Assembly (NCBI RefSeq): GCF_014639075.1
Contig: NZ_BMFS01000010.1
Coordinates: 46,907 to 110,906 of the forward strand
From: Glycocaulis albus
GTDB lineage: Bacteria > Pseudomonadota > Alphaproteobacteria > Caulobacterales > Maricaulaceae
Length of the DNA: 64,000 bases
Direction: 5' to 3'
Every line of letters begins with the position of its first letter. Positions within the stretch are counted from its first letter, which is position 1. The notes beneath the pieces were generated by a model. That model ran no database searches. It saw only the letters and a program-made list of their open reading frames with translations, and was not told the DNA's origin. Positions 51,757-60,981 of this stretch are shown in pieces. Position numbers and translations under genes: made by a program.

Positions 51757-52688
51757 TACTCTGTTCTCCAGCTCTCGACCAATCTGAGAGCTTCACTACG
51801 ATGAACTGGCCATTGCTCGATTTGAAAATGGGGAAGGGAGAGGTCCACACGGATATTGGTATCGGCCATGAAGTTGAGCGTGCATAGGCCGTACTCTCTG
51901 GGTCCGTCCGGGGGGCCATGACGATCCATGCGCTGAGACCCACATACTATCCGTACAGCAGCACCGTCTGGAGCAGTCCCTACCCAAATCTGATCTTTAA
52001 CTTCATATGGGCTTTGGAAAACGTACAGGTCCAAACCGTGGGCAGTTTCTCCGGTGAATTCATAATGAGGAGATTCAGAAAGATACTCTCGTTCACCAAC
52101 CACGCTATCTCCGTCGCTCCTGCCGCCTAGCGAGACCTGGTGCACGGATTGGACAGTCTGATTGTGGGCCGCAACCTGGCTGATATACCGACCGTCCATG
52201 AAAGCCACAAAAAACTGAGCATTAAATGTCGTGAGTTCGCCATCGGCAATGGCGTCCATAAGCGGGGGATTGGCCGGATCGAAATATTCCGAAGGGACGA
52301 CGAACCGGCCGACAACGGTCTCCTCAGGATCCCATGCCGGGTCGGCGTGAAGCGTGAGTTCGACGGGGAAGCTCTGGCGGGCGAGATGACGCAAGGCAGC
52401 AGTCTCGTTGCTGAACGGTGCGGCGTTGATGTCGTCAGCCATGGCGGTACAGGGCACACGCCGGCGGATCACCCGCACCTGGCCCGTTTGACCGGGGCGC
52501 ACGCCGGGTGTGTAAATGCGTTCGATGTCGACACATGCACCTGCCTCCGAGCCGGACTGAGCCGTCGTATCGGCACACCCCAGCAGAATGGCGGCAAGCA
52601 AAGCAAGCGCCCCGTTGCAGAGCCTCACCACCCCACCACCCGTGCATAAACTGCCCGTGTGGAAATCACAGCAGGCCTCCCCCCTCAT
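51756..52688 (-). CDS. Lipoprotein between hlyD and the RTX gene
   Basis: A 310-aa protein whose start overlaps the hlyD stop (ATGA). Lipobox LLG-C near residue 38, after an unusually long and Cys-containing leader; a GTG within VVRLCNGALALL may be the true start. The mature part is beta-rich and carries two Cys pairs. Its stop overlaps the toxin start. It has no counterpart in the hemolysin operon. As the gene directly before the toxin it may be an immunity, retention or surface-docking factor. Confidence 0.68.
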   Translation of the reverse strand: MRGEACCDFHTGSLCTGGGVVRLCNGALALLAAILLGCADTTAQSGSEAGACVDIERIYTPGVRPGQTGQVRVIRRRVPCTAMADDINAAPFSNETAALRHLARQSFPVELTLHADPAWDPEETVVGRFVVPSEYFDPANPPLMDAIADGELTTFNAQFFVAFMDGRYISQVAAHNQTVQSVHQVSLGGRSDGDSVVGEREYLSESPHYEFTGETAHGLDLYVFQSPYEVKDQIWVGTAPDGAAVRIVCGSQRMDRHGPPDGPREYGLCTLNFMADTNIRVDLSLPHFQIEQWPVHRSEALRLVESWRTE

Positions 52689-54073
52689 CTCTCCCTCCCC
52701 GCCTCGCTCATTGTCCGCATGACCGGGCTAAGCAGAAACGCGATTACCCGCCGGCGGCCAGTCCTGATTTCCGCCGTCGCAGCCATGCCGGCGGCCAGCA
52801 CCGGCATTTCACCATTTACCCTGAGGTTGTTCGCAGAAATTCTTACTCGCGCAGGGTAAACCAGCCCCCGATGCTGGTCAACGATCGCGTCGGGCGAGAT
52901 TTGCTCTACGATTCCATCTAGATAGCCGTATCTCATGAAGGGGAAGGCTTCCAGCTTGATGCGGACCTCCTGGCCGACGGCGACGAAACCGACATCGCGG
53001 TTGAGCAGGAAGGCCTCGACATAAAGTTCGCCGCCAGCCGGCACCAGGGTAATCACCGGCTCGCCAGGCTGGGCCACCTCGCCGATCGTGGTGACGGCGA
53101 TGGCATTGACCGTGCCGTCAACAGGCGCAGCAAGGGTCTGGAGCGCCGAGCGCGCCTCGGCCTTGGCGAGGATTTCGGTGCGCGAGGCGATAATGCTTTC
53201 CGCTTCTGAGAGTTCTGCGGCGGCCTGGGCGGTGAAACTTTCCAGCGCCGTCTCCATGTCCTGTTCTATCATCGCGGCCTCCGCCGTGGCGCGCCGGATC
53301 GCCTCGCGCGCGCCAGCAGCGGAGGCACGCAGGCTGTTCAGGCGCTCCTCCAGCTCGTCAACCCGCTGGTGCGGCGCGAAGCCTTCCTCCGCAAGAGCAG
53401 CATGGTTCTCGTACTGGCGCCGGATCAGCGGGAGAGTGATCTCTATGCCGCTAAGCGACGCGCGGCTTTCATCACGCGCGGCCAGTGCCCCCTCCCGGCG
53501 CTGGACCATGCTGGCCAAGCGCGTCTGGTGTTCACGTATGCGGGCGCGTACCAGACGCGCCTCAGCGGTCTGGATTGCCGGGGACAGGCTTGCCTCCTCA
53601 CTCCAGTCGATCTCGCCCTCATCGGCCCAGGCCAGCAGTGCCAAGGCACGGCGGCGCTGCAGCCGGGCTGTCTCCAGCTCGGAGCGGGCCGCTGACACAT
53701 CGGCCTCAGTGAAGGTGGTGTCGAGCTCGACCAGCGCCTCGCCGGCGCGCACCTGTTGGCCTTCACGGACATGAATGGCCCGCACCGTACCAGCCTCCAG
53801 CGTTTCTACCGACTGCAGCCGGCCGACCGGTGTCAGCCGCCCCTCGGCCACGGCGACCACGTCAACGCGCGACAGGCTCGCCCAGAGCAGGGCGGCAATC
53901 GCGGTGGCGATAATCGTCCATAGAACGATGCGGCCGAGCGGGCGCGGCGGCGTGTCCATGATTTCCAGCGCTGCGGGCAGGAATTGCGTCTCGATCCGCT
54001 TGCGGCGGTTCTGCCGGCGGCGCTCGCTCTCACGCTTCCAGGCCTCGATGAGAACGGCGAGGTGGCGGCTCAT
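52685..54073 (-). CDS. hlyD: HlyD-family membrane fusion protein of the T1SS
   Basis: A 462-aa adaptor from ATG 54073, overlapping the hlyB stop. Layout: basic cytoplasmic N-terminus, one membrane segment (about 48-70), lipoyl half-motif with GRLTPVGRLQSVETLEAGTV, a long alpha-hairpin (about 110-290), the second lipoyl half, and the beta-barrel with RIKLEAFPFMRYG and the conserved region GLVYPARV-RI. It links HlyB to TolC during export. The LEAFPFxxYGxLxG motif is typical for RTX-linked HlyD. Confidence 0.93.
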   Translation of the reverse strand: MSRHLAVLIEAWKRESERRRQNRRKRIETQFLPAALEIMDTPPRPLGRIVLWTIIATAIAALLWASLSRVDVVAVAEGRLTPVGRLQSVETLEAGTVRAIHVREGQQVRAGEALVELDTTFTEADVSAARSELETARLQRRRALALLAWADEGEIDWSEEASLSPAIQTAEARLVRARIREHQTRLASMVQRREGALAARDESRASLSGIEITLPLIRRQYENHAALAEEGFAPHQRVDELEERLNSLRASAAGAREAIRRATAEAAMIEQDMETALESFTAQAAAELSEAESIIASRTEILAKAEARSALQTLAAPVDGTVNAIAVTTIGEVAQPGEPVITLVPAGGELYVEAFLLNRDVGFVAVGQEVRIKLEAFPFMRYGYLDGIVEQISPDAIVDQHRGLVYPARVRISANNLRVNGEMPVLAAGMAATAEIRTGRRRVIAFLLSPVMRTMSEAGRER

Positions 54074-56196
54074 CGATAGCCCCCGGTCTGTTCTTGCCAC
54101 AGGCTGGCATAGCGCCCGCCACGGGCGAGAAGTTCGGCGTGTGTGCCATCCTCGGTGACCGCGCCGGCCTCGAGCGTGATGATACGGCCGCAGGGTTTCA
54201 GCGCGCTCAACCGGTGAGCGATGATGATCACGGTCCGGCCGTGGGCGATCTTGGCCATGTTTCGCTGGATGACCGCCTCGCTCTCCGCATCGAGCGCCGA
54301 GGTCGCCTCGTCGAAAATCAGCATCTGCGGATCGGTCGCAAGGGCCCGCGCGATAGCGATGCGCTGGCGCTGGCCACCCGACAGATTGCCGCCGCGCTCC
54401 TCAAGCCGCGTGTCGTAACCTTCCGACAGTTCCAGGATGAAATCATGCGCCCCAGCCATCTGGGCCGCCTCGACAATGCGCTCCATGGACAAGGTGGGAT
54501 CAGCAATAGCGATATTGTCACGCACCGAGCGGTTGAACAGGATGTTTTCCTGCAGCACCACACCAATCTGGCGGCGCAGCCAGGACGGGTCGATGAGCGC
54601 CAGGTCCACCCCGTCGATCAGGATGCGGCCGCTCTCCGGCACGTAAAGGCGCTGTACCAGCTTGGCGAGGGTCGACTTGCCGGAGCCGGACGGGCCCACT
54701 ACGCCAAGCACTTCGCCCGGTTGCACCTCCAGCGAGACCCGGCGCAGCGCCTCGCGCGCGCCCGGACGGTAGCGGAAGGTGACGTCATCGAACTTCACAT
54801 GCCCCTTGAGCGCAGGTAGCGCGGTGCGCGAGCCGGAGGCATTGGCTTCCTGCGGTGTATTGAGTATGTCGCCAAGCCGGTCGACACCGACGCGCGCTTC
54901 CTGGAATTGCTGCCAGAGCTGGGACAGACGAAGCACCGGCTCGGCCACGCGTCCGGCCAGCATGTTGAACGCGACCAGCTCACCGACAGACAGCTGACCG
55001 CGGATCACCAGCGTAGCCCCGACGAACAGGATCAGGGCGGTGGACAGCTTGTTGACCATTTGGATTGCCTGGCCACCCCAGATGCCCAGCACATTGGCGT
55101 TGAAAGCGGATTTCACATAGCCCGCCAGCAGAGTCTCCCAGCGGCGCTGCATCTGAGGCTCAACAGCTGCAGCTTTTAGCGTCTGCACCGCCGTGACGCT
55201 TTCGACCATGAAGGCCTGGCTTTCGGCAGCTCGGTAGAAACGCTCTTCGATGCGTGCACGCAGCGGCGGGGTAATAACCGCAGAGATGATCACGTACAGT
55301 ACGATCGCGCCGATCACGATCAGCATCAGCCAGGGCGAATAGAACCACATCACCACCAGGAAGATGATGGTGAAGAACAAATCGATGATCAGCGTCGCCG
55401 CTGAGGAGGTGAGGAACTCGCGGATGGTCTCCAGCTCACGCACCCGCGCCACGGTATCGCCCACCCGGCGCGCCTCGAAATAGGCCAGCGGCAGATTGAG
55501 CAGATGACGGTACAGCCCTGCCCCGAGCTCCACATCCACCCGCGACGTGGTGTGCGAGAAGATGAAAGCGCGCAGCCCGCCCAGGAAGGTCTCGAATACG
55601 ATCACCGCCAACAGGCCGATGATCAGGACGTTGAGTGTGGTCAAGGACTGGTGCACCAGTACCTTGTCAATCACCACTTGGAAAAAGAGCGGGGTTGCGA
55701 GCGCAAACAATTGCAGAATGAAGGACGCTGCCAGCACGTCGCCAAGCAGTCCGCGATAACGGACAAGGGCCGGGATGAACCAGGTTACATCGAACTTGCG
55801 CATAGGCCGCCCGCCACCGGCGCGCGTCGTCATCAATACCGCCTGGCCAGTCCAGATCTGCGTAAAATCCTCCAAGGTGAGCGCTTCGGCCGGCTGGCCG
55901 GGCCGCTGGATCAACGCTTCGCCGTCGCGGATCGCACCGATGATGAAGAAGCGTCCATCCCGCCCTTCGCCGATCGCCGGCAGCGGCATATCTTCCAGCC
56001 TGTCGGCGCGCACTGCTGCCAGCTTGGCGCGCACCTGGGCCCACCGTGCCAGGCGCACCAGGTTCTCAATGGTGGCGGCCCGTTCGGAACCAAGCTGATG
56101 GCGTAGCTGAGCCACATCCACCGGCTGCTCCAGCACGCCTAGCAGAAGAGACAGGCATTCAAGCCCCGAATCCGTTCCGAAACTCTCGCTTGTCAC
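54070..56196 (-). CDS. hlyB: HlyB-type ABC exporter with C39-like domain
   Basis: A 708-aa ABC transporter starting at GTG 56196 (AGGGG upstream); length equals HlyB (707 aa). The N-terminal C39-like domain has DSG where a C39 peptidase has the catalytic DCG, so the catalytic Cys is replaced and the domain should bind rather than cut its substrate, as in HlyB. Then six membrane helices, Walker A GPSGSGKST, signature LSGGQRQR and Walker B MLIFDEATSALD. It energises export of the RTX protein. Confidence 0.94.
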   Translation of the reverse strand: MTSESFGTDSGLECLSLLLGVLEQPVDVAQLRHQLGSERAATIENLVRLARWAQVRAKLAAVRADRLEDMPLPAIGEGRDGRFFIIGAIRDGEALIQRPGQPAEALTLEDFTQIWTGQAVLMTTRAGGGRPMRKFDVTWFIPALVRYRGLLGDVLAASFILQLFALATPLFFQVVIDKVLVHQSLTTLNVLIIGLLAVIVFETFLGGLRAFIFSHTTSRVDVELGAGLYRHLLNLPLAYFEARRVGDTVARVRELETIREFLTSSAATLIIDLFFTIIFLVVMWFYSPWLMLIVIGAIVLYVIISAVITPPLRARIEERFYRAAESQAFMVESVTAVQTLKAAAVEPQMQRRWETLLAGYVKSAFNANVLGIWGGQAIQMVNKLSTALILFVGATLVIRGQLSVGELVAFNMLAGRVAEPVLRLSQLWQQFQEARVGVDRLGDILNTPQEANASGSRTALPALKGHVKFDDVTFRYRPGAREALRRVSLEVQPGEVLGVVGPSGSGKSTLAKLVQRLYVPESGRILIDGVDLALIDPSWLRRQIGVVLQENILFNRSVRDNIAIADPTLSMERIVEAAQMAGAHDFILELSEGYDTRLEERGGNLSGGQRQRIAIARALATDPQMLIFDEATSALDAESEAVIQRNMAKIAHGRTVIIIAHRLSALKPCGRIITLEAGAVTEDGTHAELLARGGRYASLWQEQTGGYR

Positions 56197-56324
56197 CTGC
56201 CGCCCCTTCCCAGCGCGTCTATATCGCCGCGCACACTGCGCGATGGCAAGCTGGCAACACAGGCTGGGGTTGAAAATGTTTTTGAACCCGGCATTCTCGC
56301 CCCGCTGGGCGGGAAGGTTTGAAG

Positions 56325-57593
56325 ATGAGGCGTTTGTTGTTGGCCGCGTTCGCGGCAGCGGCTGTGTATGCAGCGCCAGCGCTGGCGACATCTGACAGAT
56401 TGTCAGATGCCATCGTCGCCGCTCTTGATACCCACCCCCGATTGCAGCAGGAGCGCGCCCAGCTGCGCAGTGCGCGCGAGGCCATTCCACTGGCGCTGGC
56501 CCCTTACCGGCCACAGCTGACTTTGCAAGCCTCGACCGCGCGCTCTGACCGCGAGGCGGTCTTGTCCAACAACGATGTGATCGACGATGAAACCTCGCCG
56601 AGGACCTATTCTCTCGACGCCCGGCAGGTCCTCTGGTCCGGCGGGCGGCGCAATATCGCCCTGCGACGTGGCGTGTTGGAAATGCACCGGGCGCAGGCAC
56701 AGTTCGCCACGATCGAGCGCGACATCATTGAGGAAGTGGCATCTGCCTATGTCGATCTTCTATTGATTGACGAGACCGTATTGATCGAAGCGGCAGCCAT
56801 GCGGGCATTCGACGCGCTTGTCGATGCGGCGCGCGCACAGCTGGCCCGCGGTACCGCGACGCGGACTGAACTAGCGCAAGCCGAGGCCCGGTTTGCCGAA
56901 GCACGTGCCCGGTTTGAAAATGCCCGGGTGAACCTGACGGTTGGACGCGCGCGTTTCGAGCGGGTCGTCGGTTTTCCAGCCGAAACGCTGGACTGGCCCT
57001 CGATCGATCTGCCATGGACCGACGTGCTGGATGTAATCGATGCTGCCCGGGATAACGACCCACATCTCACTGGAGCGCGCCTCGATGCCGAGATAGCTCG
57101 AGTCGATATGATGGCGGCCGGACGGCGCAATAGTCCGACCGTCACGCTCGGGCTGCGCCATACCCACAGCGAGAATGTCTCTCCCGCTGTCGTTTCCGAC
57201 AACGAGTCGCAGGTGAACTTAACACTTTCCCTGCCTCTTCTTACTGGTGGTGAGACCGGCGCTCGTCATCGGCAAGCCATCGCAGCCAATTCTGCATCTC
57301 GCCTCGCGATGCGGAACGTGGAGGCAGAGGTCGAACTGCGAGCAACGCAAATCTGGGCGCAAGTTACTGCCGCTGCCCATGTTCTGGATGCACAGGAGCA
57401 GAGAAGGACAGCGGCCGAGCTGGCATTACAGGGGATCGAACGTGGCCGATCCGCCGGCCTCTGGACTATGATCGACGTTCTCAATGCTACTGATCAGCTT
57501 CTGCGGGCGCGCCTCGCGGTCATTGAAGCGCGCCGGGATCTCGTGCTCAGCCGGGTACGTCTGGGTTTGATAACCGGGGTATTGGAGTACTGA
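56325..57593 (+). CDS. tolC: TolC-family outer-membrane channel of the T1SS
   Basis: A 422-aa protein with a signal peptide ending in APALA-TS and the TolC/OEP repeat structure: two related halves, DAIVAALDTHPRLQQERAQLR at the start and a similar helical segment after residue 215 (LDVIDAARDNDPHLTGARLD). It is divergent from hlyB over 128 bp, so the locus has its own outer-membrane channel. The family is involved in type I export and efflux; context fixes export. Confidence 0.92.
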   Translation: MRRLLLAAFAAAAVYAAPALATSDRLSDAIVAALDTHPRLQQERAQLRSAREAIPLALAPYRPQLTLQASTARSDREAVLSNNDVIDDETSPRTYSLDARQVLWSGGRRNIALRRGVLEMHRAQAQFATIERDIIEEVASAYVDLLLIDETVLIEAAAMRAFDALVDAARAQLARGTATRTELAQAEARFAEARARFENARVNLTVGRARFERVVGFPAETLDWPSIDLPWTDVLDVIDAARDNDPHLTGARLDAEIARVDMMAAGRRNSPTVTLGLRHTHSENVSPAVVSDNESQVNLTLSLPLLTGGETGARHRQAIAANSASRLAMRNVEAEVELRATQIWAQVTAAAHVLDAQEQRRTAAELALQGIERGRSAGLWTMIDVLNATDQLLRARLAVIEARRDLVLSRVRLGLITGVLEY

Positions 57594-57637
57594 TAGTTGC
57601 CGTGTCCCCGAATTGTCCGACAGGAGGGTTTTAAGGC

Positions 57638-58255
57638 GTGCTAAGCCTTGGAAAGTTGGACTGGAATATCGCGAGCATGCTCCCCTTCGCTGATGAAGGG
57701 TTTGATTGCGAGTATTATCTCAAGCACGCAGAAGGCCTGATCTGGCAGGGCAAAGGCTTCGAGCATTTCCCCGTCCAGTTTATCAGCGAAGAGACGCATG
57801 ACATGCTCAGGGCCGGATATTTCGGTGACTACGAATACCAGTGGCGTGTGGATCCAGAAGCCGAAAAGGGGTGGGAAATCCGGGTCTGGGCTTACAATGA
57901 AGTCTTCGAGCGTGCGATCTCCCATCCGGAAGATGCGTATGCTTTTTACACTCGGGTGAAGAGCTGGCTTGATTATGTGGAGGCACGCGCCTGTGCGATT
58001 ATCGACACTCCGGATGGAAGGGTCGTGGAAAATACCGGCAATCTGATCATCGCTCAGTTCGTATATCTATATAATCACAGGGGTTATCCGGAAGTCAGCG
58101 CCCGCAATTACATCCACAATATGACGTACTCGAAGCTGCGCGAGAGTTGGGAAGAGGTCCGTTTTCTGGCGCCTGACGACGATCTGAAATCGGTGCGGCC
58201 GGAAGAGCTACGCCAGGGCCCATGGATCGTGCCCCCTCGCCCCGATCCCACTTAA
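57638..58255 (+). CDS. Hypothetical protein after tolC (205 aa)
   Basis: GTG start with AGGAGG 12 bases upstream, 44 bp after tolC on the same strand. A soluble 205-aa protein rich in Trp, Tyr and acidic residues (GFDCEYYLKHAEGLIWQGKG, EYQWRVDPEAEKGWEIRVWAY). No signal peptide, no recognised domain. Co-orientation with tolC suggests a function with the RTX system, possibly cytoplasmic, such as a chaperone or regulator. Confidence 0.6.
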   Translation: MLSLGKLDWNIASMLPFADEGFDCEYYLKHAEGLIWQGKGFEHFPVQFISEETHDMLRAGYFGDYEYQWRVDPEAEKGWEIRVWAYNEVFERAISHPEDAYAFYTRVKSWLDYVEARACAIIDTPDGRVVENTGNLIIAQFVYLYNHRGYPEVSARNYIHNMTYSKLRESWEEVRFLAPDDDLKSVRPEELRQGPWIVPPRPDPT

Positions 58256-58284
58256 ATCTGGTAGTGATGCGCGAAGAGTTTTGG

Positions 58285-58674
58285 TCAGCTGGCGTGCGCC
58301 AGACGGTCATTGTGCAGTCGCGTGTCGATAAATCGTGCGATCTGATCGACGCCCAACGCGCCATTACGAGCATTCTCGACCTGAAGTACGGCCTCGGTTT
58401 CACTGTTGTCCCACACCAGCCGGTTCACGCGCAAGAAGCTTGCGGCGAGCACTAGAGCGAGTGGCGCCGCCAGCTGGGGAGCCAGCGGAGAGGCCAATAC
58501 GTCAAGCAGCAGCAAGGGCGCGGCCTTGTGCGGCTGCCCAGGATGGTGAGCGTGCCTGTCGGCAATAGCCTTGAGAGCCTGCATATCGGACCAACCACAG
58601 GTTTGCCCGGTCTGACCTGCGATCTGGAGCATGCTGGAGGTCATGGCCGTTCGAGAGAGAGGCAGCGTGCTCAT
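58285..58674 (-). CDS. Hypothetical protein (129 aa)
   Basis: ATG 58674 with GGGAAC upstream. Middle part is hydrophobic (KAAPLLLLDVLASPLAPQLAAPLALVLAASFL), so probably membrane-bound, followed by an acidic C-terminal region. It converges with the preceding gene by 29 bp. There is no family recognition. It lies 194 bp downstream of repC on the same strand and may be a passenger. Confidence 0.42.
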   Translation of the reverse strand: MSTLPLSRTAMTSSMLQIAGQTGQTCGWSDMQALKAIADRHAHHPGQPHKAAPLLLLDVLASPLAPQLAAPLALVLAASFLRVNRLVWDNSETEAVLQVENARNGALGVDQIARFIDTRLHNDRLAHAS

Positions 58675-58868
58675 GTTCCCAGAGCCCTTATGGCGTTGCG
58701 AAACTCGGTGCCGGACCGCCGGGCCGGATCCCGAGGCTTTCGGCCAGTTCGGCCGAGAGTTCGGCACTGCCGCCGGCGGACGCTTGCGACACTATGCATT
58801 TCTCGATCATTGTCTCTGCTCCAATTGCATCTACGGTTTGTATGTGTCTGTAAACAAATGACTATTGA

Positions 58869-60227
58869 CTAACCGGGGCGCTGGTCTTTGGTCAGGAGGG
58901 CGTGGATTTTCGGCCCAAGATCGAGAACGCCGCGGTTTTTGGCCGTACGCGTCAGCCAGACGCAATATCCAGCCGGAGATTCCACGACATTGCCGCCACC
59001 ACGGGCGCCACGGAGGAATTTCTCGCCGATTACGGCCAGCGCGACGGCTGCCGGGCGTTCGCCAAGCGTGTTGATCATCATGGACCAGGCGGACGGGCTG
59101 AGGCCGTAAATGGCGCGATATTGCTGGCAATGATCAATCAGGTCGTCCCATTCAGGATCGGTCTGCAGACCCGAACAGAAACTGGGACATGCCGTGGCGA
59201 CGAGTTGGGCCGTAATCTTGTACTTTTCGAGGTGCTGATGCGCGCCATAGGGTGTTATCCCTTGCGGATGAGCAGAATCCCCTTCCCTCGTCCTTTCCGT
59301 TCGCTCTGTGGGAGCCTGTTTGGGCTCGTCAGCTCCGGCAACGCCACTTTCTGGTGGCCTCACAGTCTCTTCTTCAGAAGAGTGAGAGGTTGTTGTTGTT
59401 TCTAGGGTGCAATCGGCTGCACCCTTGGGCGCAGGATTATCTGCATCCTTATTCGATGAAGGGCTAGCTGGGCGGAGGGCTTTCACGAGAAGCTTGCGAA
59501 TCCTGGCGTCCAGCTCATCAAGAACGATTTTGGCGCTTCTGAGTACGTCCAAAGGGATACGTTTCACAGAGATCGTGCGTGTGACCTCCTGCAGCTCGTC
59601 GTAAAGCGTCTCCCAGTCCGCAGCAGAGCTTCGGTTGCTGGCAGCTGTGCGAAGATACTCGACGAGATTGGCGATCGTCACCTTGAGCGTCCGACGAAGC
59701 CGGCCGCGCTCTTTACGTTCATCGCGTGCGTTGCGGGCCATTTCGACCAGCTCGTCGGCACGTGCGGCCAGCGGGCGAAGATCAATACCGAAAGCCATTA
59801 CGATGCGCCCATCGAGGCCGCGATGTCCGAAGCGCTTACGCGACGAATGATCGATATGGGTGATCAGGTTTGCGCGAGAGAGCGCTCGCAACTGGTATTG
59901 CAAGGCCCGCTCAGAGCAGTCGAGGCGCTCCATGAGATACTCGTTTGAGGGCCACACGGTGATCGGGCCGCCCTGCCAGTCGCAATCATGGGAGAGATCG
60001 ATAAGCTCAAGGAGCAATTCCCAGGCGAGTGGCGCCAGGTTGAGCTTGCGATTCAAGGCGCTTCTGAACCATTTCACCTCATTGCGCATTTCCAGCCGGG
60101 AGATCCGGGCCGGCTTGCTGTCATAGCGGGCGACGAGTTCCTCATTGACGAGATCCTCGGGGAATTTGCGGCGGAAGCCTGTCTTCTCAGACAGGGAGAG
60201 CGCCGTTGCTTGTTGGCCGTAAGCCAT
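58869..60227 (-). CDS. repC: RepC-type plasmid replication initiator
   Basis: A 452-aa protein from ATG 60227 with GGAGG nine bases upstream. The N-terminal winged-helix region contains KTGFRRKF and NEYLMERLDCSERALQYQLRALSRANLITHID, matching RepC of repABC plasmids. A variable Ser/Thr/Pro-rich linker (about 255-320) leads to the C-terminal domain with the RepC signature YGLSPSAWSMMINTLGERPAAVALAVIGEK. RepC opens oriV, which lies within its own gene in repABC plasmids. Here it is separated from parA and parB by 49 kb, unlike the usual contiguous repABC operon. Confidence 0.92.
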   Translation of the reverse strand: MAYGQQATALSLSEKTGFRRKFPEDLVNEELVARYDSKPARISRLEMRNEVKWFRSALNRKLNLAPLAWELLLELIDLSHDCDWQGGPITVWPSNEYLMERLDCSERALQYQLRALSRANLITHIDHSSRKRFGHRGLDGRIVMAFGIDLRPLAARADELVEMARNARDERKERGRLRRTLKVTIANLVEYLRTAASNRSSAADWETLYDELQEVTRTISVKRIPLDVLRSAKIVLDELDARIRKLLVKALRPASPSSNKDADNPAPKGAADCTLETTTTSHSSEEETVRPPESGVAGADEPKQAPTERTERTREGDSAHPQGITPYGAHQHLEKYKITAQLVATACPSFCSGLQTDPEWDDLIDHCQQYRAIYGLSPSAWSMMINTLGERPAAVALAVIGEKFLRGARGGGNVVESPAGYCVWLTRTAKNRGVLDLGPKIHALLTKDQRPG

Positions 60228-60304
60228 CGTTTCGATCCTCCATCAAGGATCGATCAGCTCAAAATCAGCGCATGCCTTCAGGCTGTGCGAATCGCACATT
60301 CTGC

Positions 60305-60430
60305 TTGACGGCTGCGATGGAGGTGGTATTCAGGAGTTAGCTTTGCGGACCGGCTCGTTGGCCTTTATTGGTCTCGTTCGGTCTCCAGAATACCGCCTTG
60401 AAAGCCCGGCCTCTGGCCGGGTTTATTTTT
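60305..60430 (+). ncRNA. Candidate antisense RNA in the repC leader
   Basis: On the plus strand, TTGACG (60305-60310) and TATTCA (about 60327-60332) resemble a sigma-70 promoter. A strong intrinsic terminator ends at 60430, giving an RNA of about 90-95 nt. repC is transcribed the other way from this leader, so the RNA would be complementary to its 5' UTR, like ctRNA of repABC plasmids. Promoter spacing of 16 is slightly short. Confidence 0.5.
60404..60430 (+). terminator. Intrinsic terminator, plus strand, upstream of repC
   Basis: CCCGGCC-TCT-GGCCGGG followed by TTTATTTTT. Perfect 7-bp stem with a T tract, a clear Rho-independent terminator. No coding gene on the plus strand ends here, which points to a small RNA. 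Confidence 0.8.
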
Positions 60431-60668
60431 GGCTGATCGCCCCTCCTTTGCTGATTGATGAACACGCACGCACGGGCGCCGGCGCGATTTCTCGCGCCTG
60501 GCGGGTGCTCTGTGTGGAGATCGAGGTGTGGGCCATCGTATTTCGGCGATGTGAGCCGTCAGGCAAGCCGGTATCGCTCGCAGACCAGTCTGCGCTTGCA
60601 TTCTTCGCGATGTCGGGCTAGAAGAGTCCTTGGCATTGCTCTCTAGCCGTACAGCTTGAGCTTCAGGA

Positions 60669-60694
60669 GCCGCCCCTTCGGCAAAAGGGGCGGC
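60669..60694 (-). terminator. Hairpin downstream of the 72-aa gene
   Basis: Perfect 10-bp stem GCCGCCCCTT / AAGGGGCGGC with a 6-nt loop, nine bases past the stop on the minus strand. A T-rich stretch follows only on the plus side, so it may work in either direction. Confidence 0.5.
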
Positions 60695-60703
60695 TTCTTC
60701 ACA

Positions 60704-60922
60704 TCATGCGCCCCTCTCCTTCAACGGAATGATCTTGTCCGCGTTCGCGATCAGCACGCGCAAGGCGGCCGCGCGCGATTTGCGGTCGGTGTATTGGGAG
60801 ATATGGTCGACCACATCCAGCTCGTCGGGTGTCAGCAGGACGCGCACATCAGCGTGGCCTTCCGCGATCCGCTTCTTGCGCCAGCGTTGCTGGATTAAGG
60901 TTCTATCGTCCGTATCTGCCAT
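60704..60922 (-). CDS. Small hypothetical protein, possible DNA-binding (72 aa)
   Basis: ATG 60922 with GAGAGAT just upstream. The sequence has a basic start (RTLIQQRWRKKRIAEGH) and then a strand-helix-helix pattern (ADVRVLLTPDELDVVDHISQ, SRAAALRVLIANA) resembling a ribbon-helix-helix fold. It lies between repC and the Toprim gene, all on the minus strand. Plausibly a copy-number or partition regulator; not proven. Confidence 0.55.
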   Translation of the reverse strand: MADTDDRTLIQQRWRKKRIAEGHADVRVLLTPDELDVVDHISQYTDRKSRAAALRVLIANADKIIPLKERGA

Positions 60923-60981
60923 ATCTCTCATCCGATCAGTCACAGATTCTGGCCACCATGGCGGGATTCGCGTTTATCGAG

